Source: Seohaeicola saemankumensis (lineage in GTDB: Bacteria > Pseudomonadota > Alphaproteobacteria > Rhodobacterales > Rhodobacteraceae). From it: DNA of 64,000 bases. Below are positions 49,261 to 57,977 of this stretch, piece after piece. Position 1 is the first letter of the stretch. The number at the start of each line of letters is the position of its first letter. The DNA is taken from assembly GCF_020171285.1 (NCBI RefSeq), contig NZ_JAIUZI010000006.1, positions 1 to 64,000 on the forward strand, written 5' to 3'. The notes under the pieces were generated by a model, which searched no databases, was not told where the DNA came from, and was given only the letters and a program-made list of their open reading frames with translations. Position numbers and translations under genes: made by a program.

Positions 49261-50417
49261 GCCAGCCGCCCGCCCAATGTCTCGGCGAACCAGTCGGCGA
49301 TGTAGGAGCGGCCAAAGCTCATGTTGTCGGCGCCCACATGTTCGACCCCGCCTTCTCGGTCGGTGAAGATCTTCAGCTCGCGGCGTGGCGCGTTCACCAG
49401 CTGGTCATAGCTTTGGTGCGCGTAGTCCAGCGCGATCTGCCGGTCGTTTGCCCCGTGGGTGACCAGGAAAGGCACGCGGATTTTCTCCATCTGGCCGTTC
49501 AGGTGCATGCCGGCGGATTTGGCCAGGAAATCATCCATGTCGCGCGCGCCAAAGACCCATTGCACGTGGTTCCAGTAATGCGGCACCGGGTTTTCGCCTT
49601 CGCGTTTCAGGCGTTTCTTTTGCACCTCGGTCCAGTTGTGGTTGGCGCCCCAGACCGCGCCCGAGGCAAAGCGCGTTTCGTTGGCGCAGACGCGCGGCGC
49701 GTAGTAGCCGCCCAGCGAAATGCCGGTCACACCGATGCGCGCGGGGTCGACCCCGTCCTGCGCCGCCAGCCAGTCAAAGACCGGCGTGCCCCAGCGTTCG
49801 GATTCGGGGAATGCGGGAAGATCCTGCTTGCGCAGGCTTTCGCCGGTGCCCGGCTGATCGACGCAAAGGGTCGAGATACCGCGCCGCGCCAGTTCGTGGG
49901 GCAGGCGGGACCAGTAGAGCAGCTCCTTGCAGCTATCGAGCCCGTTGAGATAGACCACCGCCGGGGCGGGGCCGGTGACCCCCTCGGCACGGGTCAGAAG
50001 GGCTGCGATGGTCTTGCCCTCATAGGGGATTTCCACCCGCTCGACAGTGTCGCGCGACAGCGCGGTGCCCCTGGCAAAAGCCGCCAGCCCCTTGTCATAG
50101 GTCGCCATCCGGCCCGGATGCCCGTGGCCCTGCATCCGCTCGGCGGTCAGGTAATAAAGCGCCGCGCGCTGCAGTTTCGGGCCGGCAGACAGCATCCGGC
50201 CCTTGGCCTGATCCTCATCCGCCAATTCGACCAGTTTGTCGGCCACTTTCAACCATTCCAGCATGAAGTCGCCGGTGCCGGCGTCTTCTCCGGCCTCGGA
50301 TTTGGCCAGCAGCGGCTGGCACATATCCATGATCTCGCCCAGTTCGGCGCCGGAGGCCATGGCGATGGAAACCGAAAGGTTCCAGACGTAATTCGGGAAG
50401 TAGTCGAACATCGCCAT
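49257..50417 (-). CDS. Alpha/beta hydrolase, 2,6-dihydroxypseudooxynicotine hydrolase/FrsA-like
   Basis: A 386-aa protein. A helical N-terminal domain of about 130 residues precedes an alpha/beta hydrolase core: VVYLNGLDSCKE, the nucleophile elbow GISLGGYY (Ser), an acid in HGANDRQ and a C-terminal His in GGVEHVG. The long N-terminal helical cap is typical of the dihydroxypseudooxynicotine hydrolase/FrsA-like group, some of which cleave C-C bonds. Here it would hydrolyse the ring-cleavage product of the VOC dioxygenase; that assignment is inferred. Confidence 0.83.
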   Translation of the reverse strand: MAMFDYFPNYVWNLSVSIAMASGAELGEIMDMCQPLLAKSEAGEDAGTGDFMLEWLKVADKLVELADEDQAKGRMLSAGPKLQRAALYYLTAERMQGHGHPGRMATYDKGLAAFARGTALSRDTVERVEIPYEGKTIAALLTRAEGVTGPAPAVVYLNGLDSCKELLYWSRLPHELARRGISTLCVDQPGTGESLRKQDLPAFPESERWGTPVFDWLAAQDGVDPARIGVTGISLGGYYAPRVCANETRFASGAVWGANHNWTEVQKKRLKREGENPVPHYWNHVQWVFGARDMDDFLAKSAGMHLNGQMEKIRVPFLVTHGANDRQIALDYAHQSYDQLVNAPRRELKIFTDREGGVEHVGADNMSFGRSYIADWFAETLGGRLA

Positions 50418-50447
50418 GTGGCGCGTACTCCTGTCGGTTCGAGGGGA

Positions 50448-51566
50448 TCAGATCGGTTCGGCAACCAGCGCGATGGTCTGGCGGTTCACCTCGCCCGCGT
50501 CGATGGGCTCGATCTTGCCCATCTGCGCGTCGCCCAGCCGGACGGAATTTGTGGCGATGAATTCGGCCCGTTTGAACCGGCGGGCGCGATAGGCGGTAAA
50601 GGCAGCATCGGCTGTGTCGGCGGTTTCCAGTTCTTCGGCCAGAACGATCGCATCCTCGATCGCCATGCCTGCGCCCTGAGCAAGATGCGGCGTCGCGCCA
50701 TGCACGGCGTCGCCCAGCAGAACGACCCGGCCCTTGTGCCAGTCGCCTTCCAGAAAGATCACTTCGAGCGGGCGACCGACGACACCGGCATCATCGGTGA
50801 TCTGTCCGGTCAGTTCCGCAATCCGGGGCGCGGCCCCGGCGGCGCGGGCGCGCATTGCGGCGGCGGAGCCTTCGACCGCCAGTTTCATCCCCGGCTCTTC
50901 CTGCGAGAGCAGGAAGATGTACATCAAATCCTCGCTCAGCGGCACCAGACCGGCGTTGCAGCGGCCATAATAGACGTGAATGCCGTCCAGATCCGAAGGT
51001 TTCGTCATGTTATAGCGCCACACCCATTGCCCGGTGTAGCGCGGGGCCGGGGCATCGGGCAGGATCTGTGCGCGGGTCTGCGAATACACACCGTCGGCGC
51101 CGATCACGATGTCATAGCGCCCGGTGCTGCCATCGGAGAACGCCACATCGACGCACGTGCCGTCATCTGCCATCTGATCGACCGTCAGTCCCAGCCGCAC
51201 CATCGCGCCCAGTTCCTGCGCCCGGTCGGCCAGCACCCGCTGCAGGTCGGTGCGCTTGATCCCGGCGTTGGACGGATAGTCCGGCCCGGCCAGGCGCGGC
51301 GTGTCAAAGGCGGCGATCTGGCTGCCATCGGGCGCAAAGAGGGCGGTGCGATCAAAGCCGAACGCCTTGTCCAGATAGGCGTCGATCAGGTCGAGCGAGG
51401 CCATGGCGCGCAGCACGTTGAACTGCTGGATGATGCCGACGCCATAGACGGTCCAATCGGCATCCTTTTCGATGATCTCTACCGGATAGCCCTTGCGGCG
51501 CAGGGCAATGGCTGCGGTCAGCCCGCCGATGCCGCCGCCCACGATCAGAATCGACCCAAGCTTCAT
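50448..51566 (-). CDS. FAD-dependent aromatic monooxygenase (class A)
   Basis: A 372-aa flavoprotein. The dinucleotide motif is ILIVGGGIGGLTAAIALRR, the DG motif IGADGVYSQTR and the GD motif VLLGDAVHGATPHLAQGAG. These mark single-component NAD(P)H-dependent hydroxylases such as salicylate or 3-hydroxybenzoate hydroxylase. It would add a hydroxyl to an aromatic ring ahead of extradiol cleavage. It leads the minus-strand catabolic operon, with a LysR-type palindrome 81 bp upstream. Confidence 0.88.
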   Translation of the reverse strand: MKLGSILIVGGGIGGLTAAIALRRKGYPVEIIEKDADWTVYGVGIIQQFNVLRAMASLDLIDAYLDKAFGFDRTALFAPDGSQIAAFDTPRLAGPDYPSNAGIKRTDLQRVLADRAQELGAMVRLGLTVDQMADDGTCVDVAFSDGSTGRYDIVIGADGVYSQTRAQILPDAPAPRYTGQWVWRYNMTKPSDLDGIHVYYGRCNAGLVPLSEDLMYIFLLSQEEPGMKLAVEGSAAAMRARAAGAAPRIAELTGQITDDAGVVGRPLEVIFLEGDWHKGRVVLLGDAVHGATPHLAQGAGMAIEDAIVLAEELETADTADAAFTAYRARRFKRAEFIATNSVRLGDAQMGKIEPIDAGEVNRQTIALVAEPI

Positions 51567-51646
51567 GTCGCTCCTCCTCTTGCAACTCGGAGGGGACGCT
51601 AAGCGGTGCCTACCTATTTGGAAAATTGAAAGATAAAATCCGGCAC

Positions 51647-51661
51647 ATTGATCCGGTCAAT
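51647..51661. promoter_or_regulatory. LysR-type palindrome, site 1
   Basis: ATTGA-TCCGG-TCAAT is a perfect 5-5-5 inverted repeat. With flanks it reads ACATTGATCCGGTCAATGC, 17 of 19 bases identical to site 2 at 52717-52735. It overlaps the LysR stop codon and lies 81 bp upstream of the monooxygenase start. Confidence 0.7.
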
Positions 51662-52565
51662 GCGTGACCGCCTTTGCCGCCTCCAGAAACAATTGCCGGA
51701 CCCACTGAATGCCGGGGTCATGATCGCGATAGGCATGCCATTGCAGGGTCTGTTCCAGCGGCTCCATCCCGAAAGGCAGCGGAGAGATCTCCAGCGGCAG
51801 GACCTTGGCCGCCTGCCGGGCGATCAGGCCATGTACGGTGGCGACCAGATCGGTCCCGACCGCCAGCTGCGGCAGGGCGGAAAAGGAAAAGGTGGTAAGT
51901 TCGACACGCCGGTTTATCCCCATCCGGGCCAGCGATTCCGATTCCACCGAATGCGCCTGGTTGGGCGGCACCATCACCGCGTGGCCGGCGCGCTGGTAAT
52001 CTTCGACGCTCAGCGGGCGGCCGGCATAGGCGCCCTCGTTCCAAACCACACAGCAGTAGTTGTCTTGGTACAGCACATCCGATGGGTGCTCAGGCGAACA
52101 GAACTGGCGGGGGGACACCAGAAAATCCGCCTCTCCACGTTCCACCAGCACATAGGGCCGGTCTGTTTGCGCCAGCAGGTTGAACCGCGCCCGCGATCCG
52201 GCGGCGCGGGCCAGCGCCAGAACGTGTGGCATCAGCACCGTCATCGTGTAATCCGACATCAGCACGTTGAATTCGCGGTCCGAGCTTTCGGGGCGGAATT
52301 GCGGCTCGGTCTCGATCGTGGCTTCGACCCGCACCAGAATATCGCGCACCGCCTCGCGCATGGCCTCGGCGCGCGGGGTGCGCTCCATCCGGCGTCCGAC
52401 CTGCACCAGCAGCGGATCGTCGAAATAATCCCGCAGCCGGGTCAGGGCGTTGGACATCGCCGACTGGCTCATGTGCATGCGGTCGGCGGCGGCGCTGACC
52501 GATTGCAGTTCCAGCATGTGGTCCAGCGCCACCAATAAGTTCAGGTCAAGCCGTTTGAAACGCAT
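51657..52565 (-). CDS. LysR-family regulator of the catabolic cluster (NodD-like)
   Basis: A 302-aa LysR regulator. The N-terminal helix-turn-helix is FKRLDLNLLVALDHMLELQSVSAAADR and SQSAMSNALTRLRDYF, close to the NodD/NahR/LinR group. The effector domain follows. GGAGGAG and AGGAT precede the ATG at 52565. It is divergent from the VOC dioxygenase gene and upstream of the monooxygenase operon, and a shared palindrome lies before both. The inducer is probably the pathway substrate. Confidence 0.88.
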   Translation of the reverse strand: MRFKRLDLNLLVALDHMLELQSVSAAADRMHMSQSAMSNALTRLRDYFDDPLLVQVGRRMERTPRAEAMREAVRDILVRVEATIETEPQFRPESSDREFNVLMSDYTMTVLMPHVLALARAAGSRARFNLLAQTDRPYVLVERGEADFLVSPRQFCSPEHPSDVLYQDNYCCVVWNEGAYAGRPLSVEDYQRAGHAVMVPPNQAHSVESESLARMGINRRVELTTFSFSALPQLAVGTDLVATVHGLIARQAAKVLPLEISPLPFGMEPLEQTLQWHAYRDHDPGIQWVRQLFLEAAKAVTH

Positions 52566-52718
52566 ATCCTCACCGCTCCTCCCTGCGGGTTGTCCCGCCC
52601 GGCCGCGATTGGCCATGGGCGGGATGATCGGGCAGCCTAAAGCACCCGCAATCATTCTGGAAACCAAATGTCGCGGTAGCTGGTATTGACTATGTGAATA
52701 CTTGAGCTGAGGGCTGAC

Positions 52719-52733
52719 ATTGATGTGGTCAAT
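52719..52733. promoter_or_regulatory. LysR-type palindrome, site 2, in the LysR/dioxygenase divergent region
   Basis: ATTGA-TGTGG-TCAAT, perfect 5-5-5 inverted repeat in the 292-bp gap between the LysR and dioxygenase starts, 125 bp before the dioxygenase ATG. It matches site 1 including the flanks ACATTGAT and GGTCAATGC. A looser half-site-like stretch, TATTGACTATGTGAATA, lies 30 bp to its left. Confidence 0.7.
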
Positions 52734-52857
52734 GCATTGCATCCAAACATACAATTTCTGAAATGTCGTGCCGATGACTAGGGTCCGATGACCAGAGGGA
52801 GGAGCCGCCATCACGCGCATCCTCGGGCCTATTTGGACAAAACGGGGATACCTAGAC

Positions 52858-53787
52858 ATGAGAATCATCGGACCGGACGAGCTTGTCTTTGGCGTGGATG
52901 ACATCGCCGCCTGCCATGACTTCTTGACCGATTACGGCCTGATCGCCGGGGCCGATGGCCGCTACGAGGCGCTGGACGGCACCGCCATCACCATCCGCGA
53001 GCGGAGCGACGATACCCTGCCGCCGCCGCTGCGAACTGCCTCGATGCTGCGCCAGACCATCTGGGGGGTCGAGGATCAGGCGACGCTGGATGCGATCGAG
53101 GCCGAGCTGTCCACCGACCGGACCGTCACCCGTCACGCCGACGGCACGCTGACCTGCATAGACGATTGCGGGTTCGAGATCGCCTTTCGCATCACCCGGC
53201 GGCGCAAGCTGAACCTGCCGGCCGAGATGATCAATTCGCCGGGCGCGGCACCCGGCCGTGCGCCCAACGTGATCGGCGCCAACGAGGATGCCGAGGCGCG
53301 CCCGCGCACGCTCAGCCATATCGTCTATTTCACCCCCGACATGGAGGCGATGTCGAAATTCTATATCCAGCGGCTGGGGTTTGTGGTGACCGACCGGTTT
53401 ACCAATACCGGGCCGTTCCTGCGCCCGCAGGCCAACCTGGATCACCATGTGCTGTTCATGATCCAGACGCCCGAATACATGCAGGGGCTGGAACACCTTG
53501 CCTTTCACATGCAGGGCCCGACCGAGCTGATGCTGGCCGGATCGCGCATGGTCAAGAAGGGCTATGAAAGCTTCTGGGGGCCGGGGCGGCACAAGTTCGG
53601 CTCGAACTGGTTCTGGTATTTCAATTCCCCGCTGGCGACCCATGTCGAATATGACGCCGACATGGACCTGCACGACGGCGACTGGACCGAACGCGAAACC
53701 GCGATGAGCGCCGAGGCCTCGCAAATGTTCCTGTTTGAAAACGTCGACAAATGGTCGCCGGGCGGCGGGCCGCCGTCAGATGGGTGA
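52858..53787 (+). CDS. VOC-superfamily extradiol ring-cleavage dioxygenase
   Basis: A 309-aa two-domain vicinal oxygen chelate protein. The C-terminal catalytic module shows candidate iron ligands: His in TLSHIVYFTPD, His in LEHLAFHMQG and Glu in THVEYDAD. Type I extradiol dioxygenases cleave catechol-like rings next to the hydroxyls. The N-terminal module lacks these ligands, as in other two-module members. It starts the plus-strand arm of the cluster, divergent from LysR, with the Rieske gene overlapping its end. Confidence 0.84.
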   Translation: MRIIGPDELVFGVDDIAACHDFLTDYGLIAGADGRYEALDGTAITIRERSDDTLPPPLRTASMLRQTIWGVEDQATLDAIEAELSTDRTVTRHADGTLTCIDDCGFEIAFRITRRRKLNLPAEMINSPGAAPGRAPNVIGANEDAEARPRTLSHIVYFTPDMEAMSKFYIQRLGFVVTDRFTNTGPFLRPQANLDHHVLFMIQTPEYMQGLEHLAFHMQGPTELMLAGSRMVKKGYESFWGPGRHKFGSNWFWYFNSPLATHVEYDADMDLHDGDWTERETAMSAEASQMFLFENVDKWSPGGGPPSDG

Positions 53788-54190
53788 CCCCGCCACCTCT
53801 GCCGCGCCCGACACAGCGGCGCGGTTCCTGTGCCGGTTGTCGGACATCCCCGATGGTCAATCGCGGGGGTTCGACCCGGACGGCACCGGGCGCGACACGA
53901 TGTTCGTCGTCCGAATGGGCAACACCCTGTTCGGGTACCAAAACAATTGCCCCCATTATGACCGGGCCCGGATGGCATGGAAAAAGGACCAGTACCTGAA
54001 CGCCGATGGCACCCGGATTCAATGCGCCGCCCATGGCGCCCTGTTCAGGATCGAGGACGGGGTTTGCGAGCTTGGTCCATGTCTGGGCAAAACCCTTGCC
54101 CGGATCCCGCTCCTGATCCGTTCCGGTCTGGTATGCATTGCACAGATCGCAGATCTGACAGAACCGGGCGACAGCCCCCCCACACGGTGA
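53780..54190 (+). CDS. Rieske-type [2Fe-2S] ferredoxin
   Basis: A 136-aa small Rieske protein. Cluster ligands are Cys57-x-His59 (NNCPHYD) and Cys82-x-x-His85 (IQCAAHGALF). There is no oxygenase catalytic domain, so it is an electron carrier. It overlaps the dioxygenase gene by 8 bp. It may reactivate the extradiol enzyme's iron, as XylT-type ferredoxins do, or serve an oxygenase elsewhere; both are inference. Confidence 0.85.
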   Translation: MGDPATSAAPDTAARFLCRLSDIPDGQSRGFDPDGTGRDTMFVVRMGNTLFGYQNNCPHYDRARMAWKKDQYLNADGTRIQCAAHGALFRIEDGVCELGPCLGKTLARIPLLIRSGLVCIAQIADLTEPGDSPPTR

Positions 54191-54332
54191 TCTTAGCGCC
54201 GCTTGCCCCGGGTCGGCGCGATCCCTCCCGCCGCCGCTAGTCCCTGAAAATTTGGACTTTTTGCGAAACCGTGCCATCCTTCTCCGCCAGGGGAAATCTT
54301 GCTGCAAGCAAGTCGCAGACGGGGAGAGGCTC

Positions 54333-54665
54333 TTGGGATCAATTCGACAGATACTGCGCGGTGTCGGTTTTGCATTCAGCGACGGGCGCGTTCGGAGTAT
54401 TCTCGCGTTCACCATCGCGCTCGTGCTCTGGGCGTCGGTTGTCTACCACTTCGTTGAGGGTTGGAGTTGGCTCGACTCCATCTATTTCTCGGTCATTGCC
54501 GTTTCGACGGTCGGTTTCGGCGACATTTCTCCCGATACCGCCACGGGCAAGATTTTCACGATGTTCTACATCGTCATCGGGCTGGGCGTGTTCGTGACCG
54601 CGGTGACAACCGTCGCCGATGCGATCCTGTCCCAGTACAAGGCCGACAAGGAAGAAGACGAATGA
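54333..54665 (+). CDS. Two-TM potassium-channel-like protein
   Basis: A 110-aa protein with two transmembrane helices (ILAFTIALVLWASVVYHF and IFTMFYIVIGLGVFVTAVTTV) around a pore loop with the selectivity filter TVGFGD. It has no RCK or ligand domain and a short acidic tail. I chose TTG at 54333, preceded by GGGGAGAGG; an earlier in-frame TTG at 54252 is poorly placed. It probably forms a tetrameric K+ channel. Confidence 0.78.
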   Translation: MGSIRQILRGVGFAFSDGRVRSILAFTIALVLWASVVYHFVEGWSWLDSIYFSVIAVSTVGFGDISPDTATGKIFTMFYIVIGLGVFVTAVTTVADAILSQYKADKEEDE

Positions 54666-54784
54666 TGCGGCACCAGCGCAGATGCGCGTTGCGGTCGGGC
54701 TGCGCGCAAAAATCAGATCAACGAAAAAAGTAGCGGACCAGCAGGTCGCTTGAGCTGCGCCAAGATAAACAAGGGGGGATAGCC

Positions 54785-55903
54785 ATGGCCGAAAAAAATG
54801 AGCCCAATGCCAAGAGCCAGGATTCGAGGATCGTCGATCTCGCAATACGGTTGATGTTTCTCGGGCTGTTCATCTACAGCGCCATCGTGATGGTGACACC
54901 GCTTGCCAGCATCTTTATCTGGGCCGTTATCCTCTGTGTCGCCGTCTATCCGGCTTTCAACTGGCTGCAATCCAAGATTGGCGGTCGCAAGGGAATAGCG
55001 GCGACGGTTCTGGTGCTCATCGGTCTCGCGGTCACGCTGGGTCCGATCGCCTCTGCCGTTTCCGGCGTCGCCGATCTGGGGGCGGAGTTTTCGGAAAAGG
55101 CGGCGGCCGGAACGCTCAAGATGCCCCCGCCACCCGAGAAACTGAACGATTTCCCGGTCGTCGGCCCGCCGCTGGCCGAGACATGGTCGATGTTCGAGAA
55201 AAACCTCGACGGCGCGCTGGCGAAATTCGGGCCGCAGATCCTGGGCGTGACCCAGACCCTCTTTGGCAAGATCCTCGGCATCGGTGTCGGGCTTCTGGGG
55301 CTCGCGCTCTCGGTCATCGTGATGGGCGCGCTGCTGTCGCCTGGCCCGCAGCTGGTCGTCGGTGTGCAGAATTTTGCGAACCGGATTTTTGCGCCGCGCG
55401 GGGGAGAATTCGTGCTGATGGCCGGGGCCACGATCCAGAACGTGATGAAGGGCGTGGTCGGTGTCGCCGCCATTCAGGCGCTTGTCGTCTGGGTGCTCTT
55501 GAAGCTGTTCGGCATTGGCTCTGCAACCACGCTGGCGTTCATCTGTCTGATCCTGTCGATCATCCAGATCGGGCCGGGGCTCGTCCTGCTGCCCGTCGTG
55601 ATTTATGCGTGGAGCACCATGACGGGCGGGGTGGCGCTGATCTTTACCGTGCTGGCGGTGCCGGTGGCGATCATGGACAGCTTCCTGCGCCCGGTGTTCA
55701 TCTCGCAGGGTCTTCAGACGCCGATGCTGGTCATTCTGATCGGCGTATTGGGCGGCATGATGGCCTATGGGCTGATCGGCGTCTTCATGGGGCCGGTCCT
55801 CTTTGCCGTCTTCTACGAGCTGTTCAGCCTGTGGATCAACGAGGGCGCCGCGGGTGACGCCGACAACGCCGACGGCGATCCGGCTGCGGGAGGCTCGGAA
55901 TGA
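54785..55903 (+). CDS. AI-2E family (PerM-like) transporter
   Basis: A 372-aa membrane protein with about eight hydrophobic segments and a hydrophilic region between the second and third pair (KAAAGTLKMPPPPEKLND). The C-terminal motifs IQIGPGLVLLPVVIYAW and PVFISQGLQTPMLVILIGVLGG are typical of the family. Members include TqsA and sodium/proton antiporters; the substrate is not predictable. It overlaps the next gene by ATGA, linking it to an HlyD and a DUF2955 protein. Confidence 0.87.
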   Translation: MAEKNEPNAKSQDSRIVDLAIRLMFLGLFIYSAIVMVTPLASIFIWAVILCVAVYPAFNWLQSKIGGRKGIAATVLVLIGLAVTLGPIASAVSGVADLGAEFSEKAAAGTLKMPPPPEKLNDFPVVGPPLAETWSMFEKNLDGALAKFGPQILGVTQTLFGKILGIGVGLLGLALSVIVMGALLSPGPQLVVGVQNFANRIFAPRGGEFVLMAGATIQNVMKGVVGVAAIQALVVWVLLKLFGIGSATTLAFICLILSIIQIGPGLVLLPVVIYAWSTMTGGVALIFTVLAVPVAIMDSFLRPVFISQGLQTPMLVILIGVLGGMMAYGLIGVFMGPVLFAVFYELFSLWINEGAAGDADNADGDPAAGGSE

Positions 55904-56964
55904 AGCGGACGATCTGGACGACGGTTGCCATTCTCGCCCTGTTCCTGGTCTGGTATATCGCGGCCGACCGGACGACCCCGATCACCGGCAATGCGCGGGT
56001 CAAGGCGGTCGCCACCCAGATCGTTCCGCAGGTGACGGGAACCGTCACCGAAGTGCTGGTCGAAAACGGGCAGGTCGTGGCGGCCGGGGACATATTGGTC
56101 CGGATCGACCGAAGACCCTATGAACTGGACCGGGAAAAGGCCGAGGCCGATCTGGCCTCGGCCACCCAGGACGTCGGGGCGTCCTCGGCCGAGGTCAGCG
56201 CCGCACAGGCCAAGGTCGCCCGCTCGCGGTCGGATCTGGACACGCTGAAACTGCAGGGCGAACGGGTGTTCGCTCTGGAAGCCAAGGGGCTGGTTCCGAT
56301 TTCCAAGGCCGATGACGTCAGGGGCAGGATCGCCGCCGGAGAGGCGAACCTGGAAAACGCGATAGCCGATCTGGAGAAGGCCAAGCAGCGCCTTGGCGCG
56401 CAAGGCCAGGAGAACGCCAAGATCCAGCGGGCGCTTGCCGCGCTCGCCGATGCCAACCTGAACCTGGAATGGACCGAGCTGAAGGCCCCGGCGGACGGGC
56501 TGATTTCCAACCTGCTCATCGCCCCGGGGACCTATGCACGCGCGGGCAGCGACCTGGTGACGTTTCTCGATGCCACGGATGTCTGGGTCGAGGCCTACCT
56601 GACCGAGAACAACATCGGTCTGGCACAGGTCGGCACGCCGGTCGAGGTCGTATTGAACATGCATCCCGGCCGGGTCCTGCAGGGCCGGGTCGAAAGCTTT
56701 AGCGGCGCGGTGTCGGTCAGCGGCGCGGATACTCCGGGAAAACTGGCCAGCGCACCCTCAACCACGGGGTTTCTGCGCGAGGCGGAACGCTTTCCGGTGC
56801 GCATCATCCTGCCGGGCTACGAGGCCGGCAGCCTGGAGGACGACCTGAGGTTTCAATTGAACGGGCAGGCCGACGTCATTCTCTATTCGACCGACAGCAC
56901 GCTCATGAACTTCATCGGCCGCATGTACATCCGGGCCGTGGCGTTTCTGTCCTATGCCTACTGA
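55900..56964 (+). CDS. HlyD/EmrA-type membrane fusion protein
   Basis: A 354-aa periplasmic adaptor anchored by one N-terminal helix (TIWTTVAILALFLVWYIA). It has a biotinyl-lipoyl-like half (IVPQVTGTVTEVLVENGQVVAAGDILVRID), a coiled-coil hairpin (about residues 75-175) and the returning lipoyl half (TELKAPADGLISNLLIAPGTYARAG). It bridges an inner-membrane pump to an outer-membrane channel. The pump partner would be the DUF2955 protein, whose gene it overlaps by 11 bp. Confidence 0.9.
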   Translation: MKRTIWTTVAILALFLVWYIAADRTTPITGNARVKAVATQIVPQVTGTVTEVLVENGQVVAAGDILVRIDRRPYELDREKAEADLASATQDVGASSAEVSAAQAKVARSRSDLDTLKLQGERVFALEAKGLVPISKADDVRGRIAAGEANLENAIADLEKAKQRLGAQGQENAKIQRALAALADANLNLEWTELKAPADGLISNLLIAPGTYARAGSDLVTFLDATDVWVEAYLTENNIGLAQVGTPVEVVLNMHPGRVLQGRVESFSGAVSVSGADTPGKLASAPSTTGFLREAERFPVRIILPGYEAGSLEDDLRFQLNGQADVILYSTDSTLMNFIGRMYIRAVAFLSYAY

Positions 56965-57967
56965 GGACCGGCGCGCCATCCTGCGGCTGACCTTTGGCAC
57001 GGCCGGGGTGTTCGGGCTTGGGCTGCTCCTGGACTGGCCGCTTGCATTCATCGGCGCGGTGTTCACGGCGCTGTTCCTGCAGGCGCCCGCCGCGATGCCG
57101 GTCAAGGTCGCGGCAAAGCTCTACGTGTTCGCGATCCTGCTCATGTTCGCATCCTGGATCCTCTTTTCGCTGCTGGCGCCTTATCCGGTGGTGTTTCTTG
57201 GCGGCGTGGCCGTCGCGATTGTCCTGTCCTTCACCTGGTCGATTGCCGGTGCGGGCATATTGCCGGGGGTCCTGGCGCTGATGGCCGCGATGATGATCCC
57301 GAATATCATTGTCCAGTCAGAGGGGCTGGCGCTCGTGCTCGTGGCCTGGATCCCCGCCAACCTTCTGATCGCGGGCTTTGCATCGGCGCTGAGCTTTGCC
57401 GTCTTTCCGGCGGCCCCGGTCGCGGCAGGCGCCAAAGTGGAAAAGCCACCGCCCGATTTCGATCCCGTCCGGCGGCTGGTGCGGATGTCCATGGTGACCG
57501 TGCCCTTTGCCATGGGCTTTTTCTTTTTCGGGTCGTCTGCCATTCTGGTGCTGTTCTTCGTCGCGCTGCTCAGCCAGCAGCTCGCCGCGATGCCGGCGGC
57601 GGGCAAGAAAGTCGCGGCCGGCATGCTGACCGCCAACCTGCTTGGCGCAGGCATCGCCATGGTGTTCTACGAAATCAACGTGATCGCGCCCAGCGTCGTG
57701 ACGGCGATCCTGCTGTCGGTGGTCCTGTGCGTCACGCTTGGGACATTGAGCAAATCGGACCACCCGCTGGCGCCTGCTGCCGGTTCGGCGCTGACGACGG
57801 TGCTGGTGGTGTATGGCGGGTCGATCGCCCCCTTTTCCGACGAGGCCGACGTCAAGAGCATCGTCCGGGTCGTCCAGATCGGTCTGGCGGCGCTGATCGT
57901 CATCGTCGCCTATACGGTCGTCGACGAGTTCCTGCCAGAGAGGCGGTCGCCGGTCCCGTCCCGCTGA
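56954..57967 (+). CDS. DUF2955/FUSC-like inner-membrane protein
   Basis: A 337-aa protein with about ten hydrophobic segments in two similar halves, split by a polar linker (AGAKVEKPPPDFDPVRRLVRM). This architecture and the adjacent HlyD gene fit DUF2955 proteins, related to the AaeB/FUSC aromatic-acid efflux group. It may export an aromatic acid or a similar toxic intermediate. No outer-membrane factor is encoded nearby. Confidence 0.78.
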   Translation: MPTEDRRAILRLTFGTAGVFGLGLLLDWPLAFIGAVFTALFLQAPAAMPVKVAAKLYVFAILLMFASWILFSLLAPYPVVFLGGVAVAIVLSFTWSIAGAGILPGVLALMAAMMIPNIIVQSEGLALVLVAWIPANLLIAGFASALSFAVFPAAPVAAGAKVEKPPPDFDPVRRLVRMSMVTVPFAMGFFFFGSSAILVLFFVALLSQQLAAMPAAGKKVAAGMLTANLLGAGIAMVFYEINVIAPSVVTAILLSVVLCVTLGTLSKSDHPLAPAAGSALTTVLVVYGGSIAPFSDEADVKSIVRVVQIGLAALIVIVAYTVVDEFLPERRSPVPSR

Positions 57968-57977
57968 CCCCGCGCGG

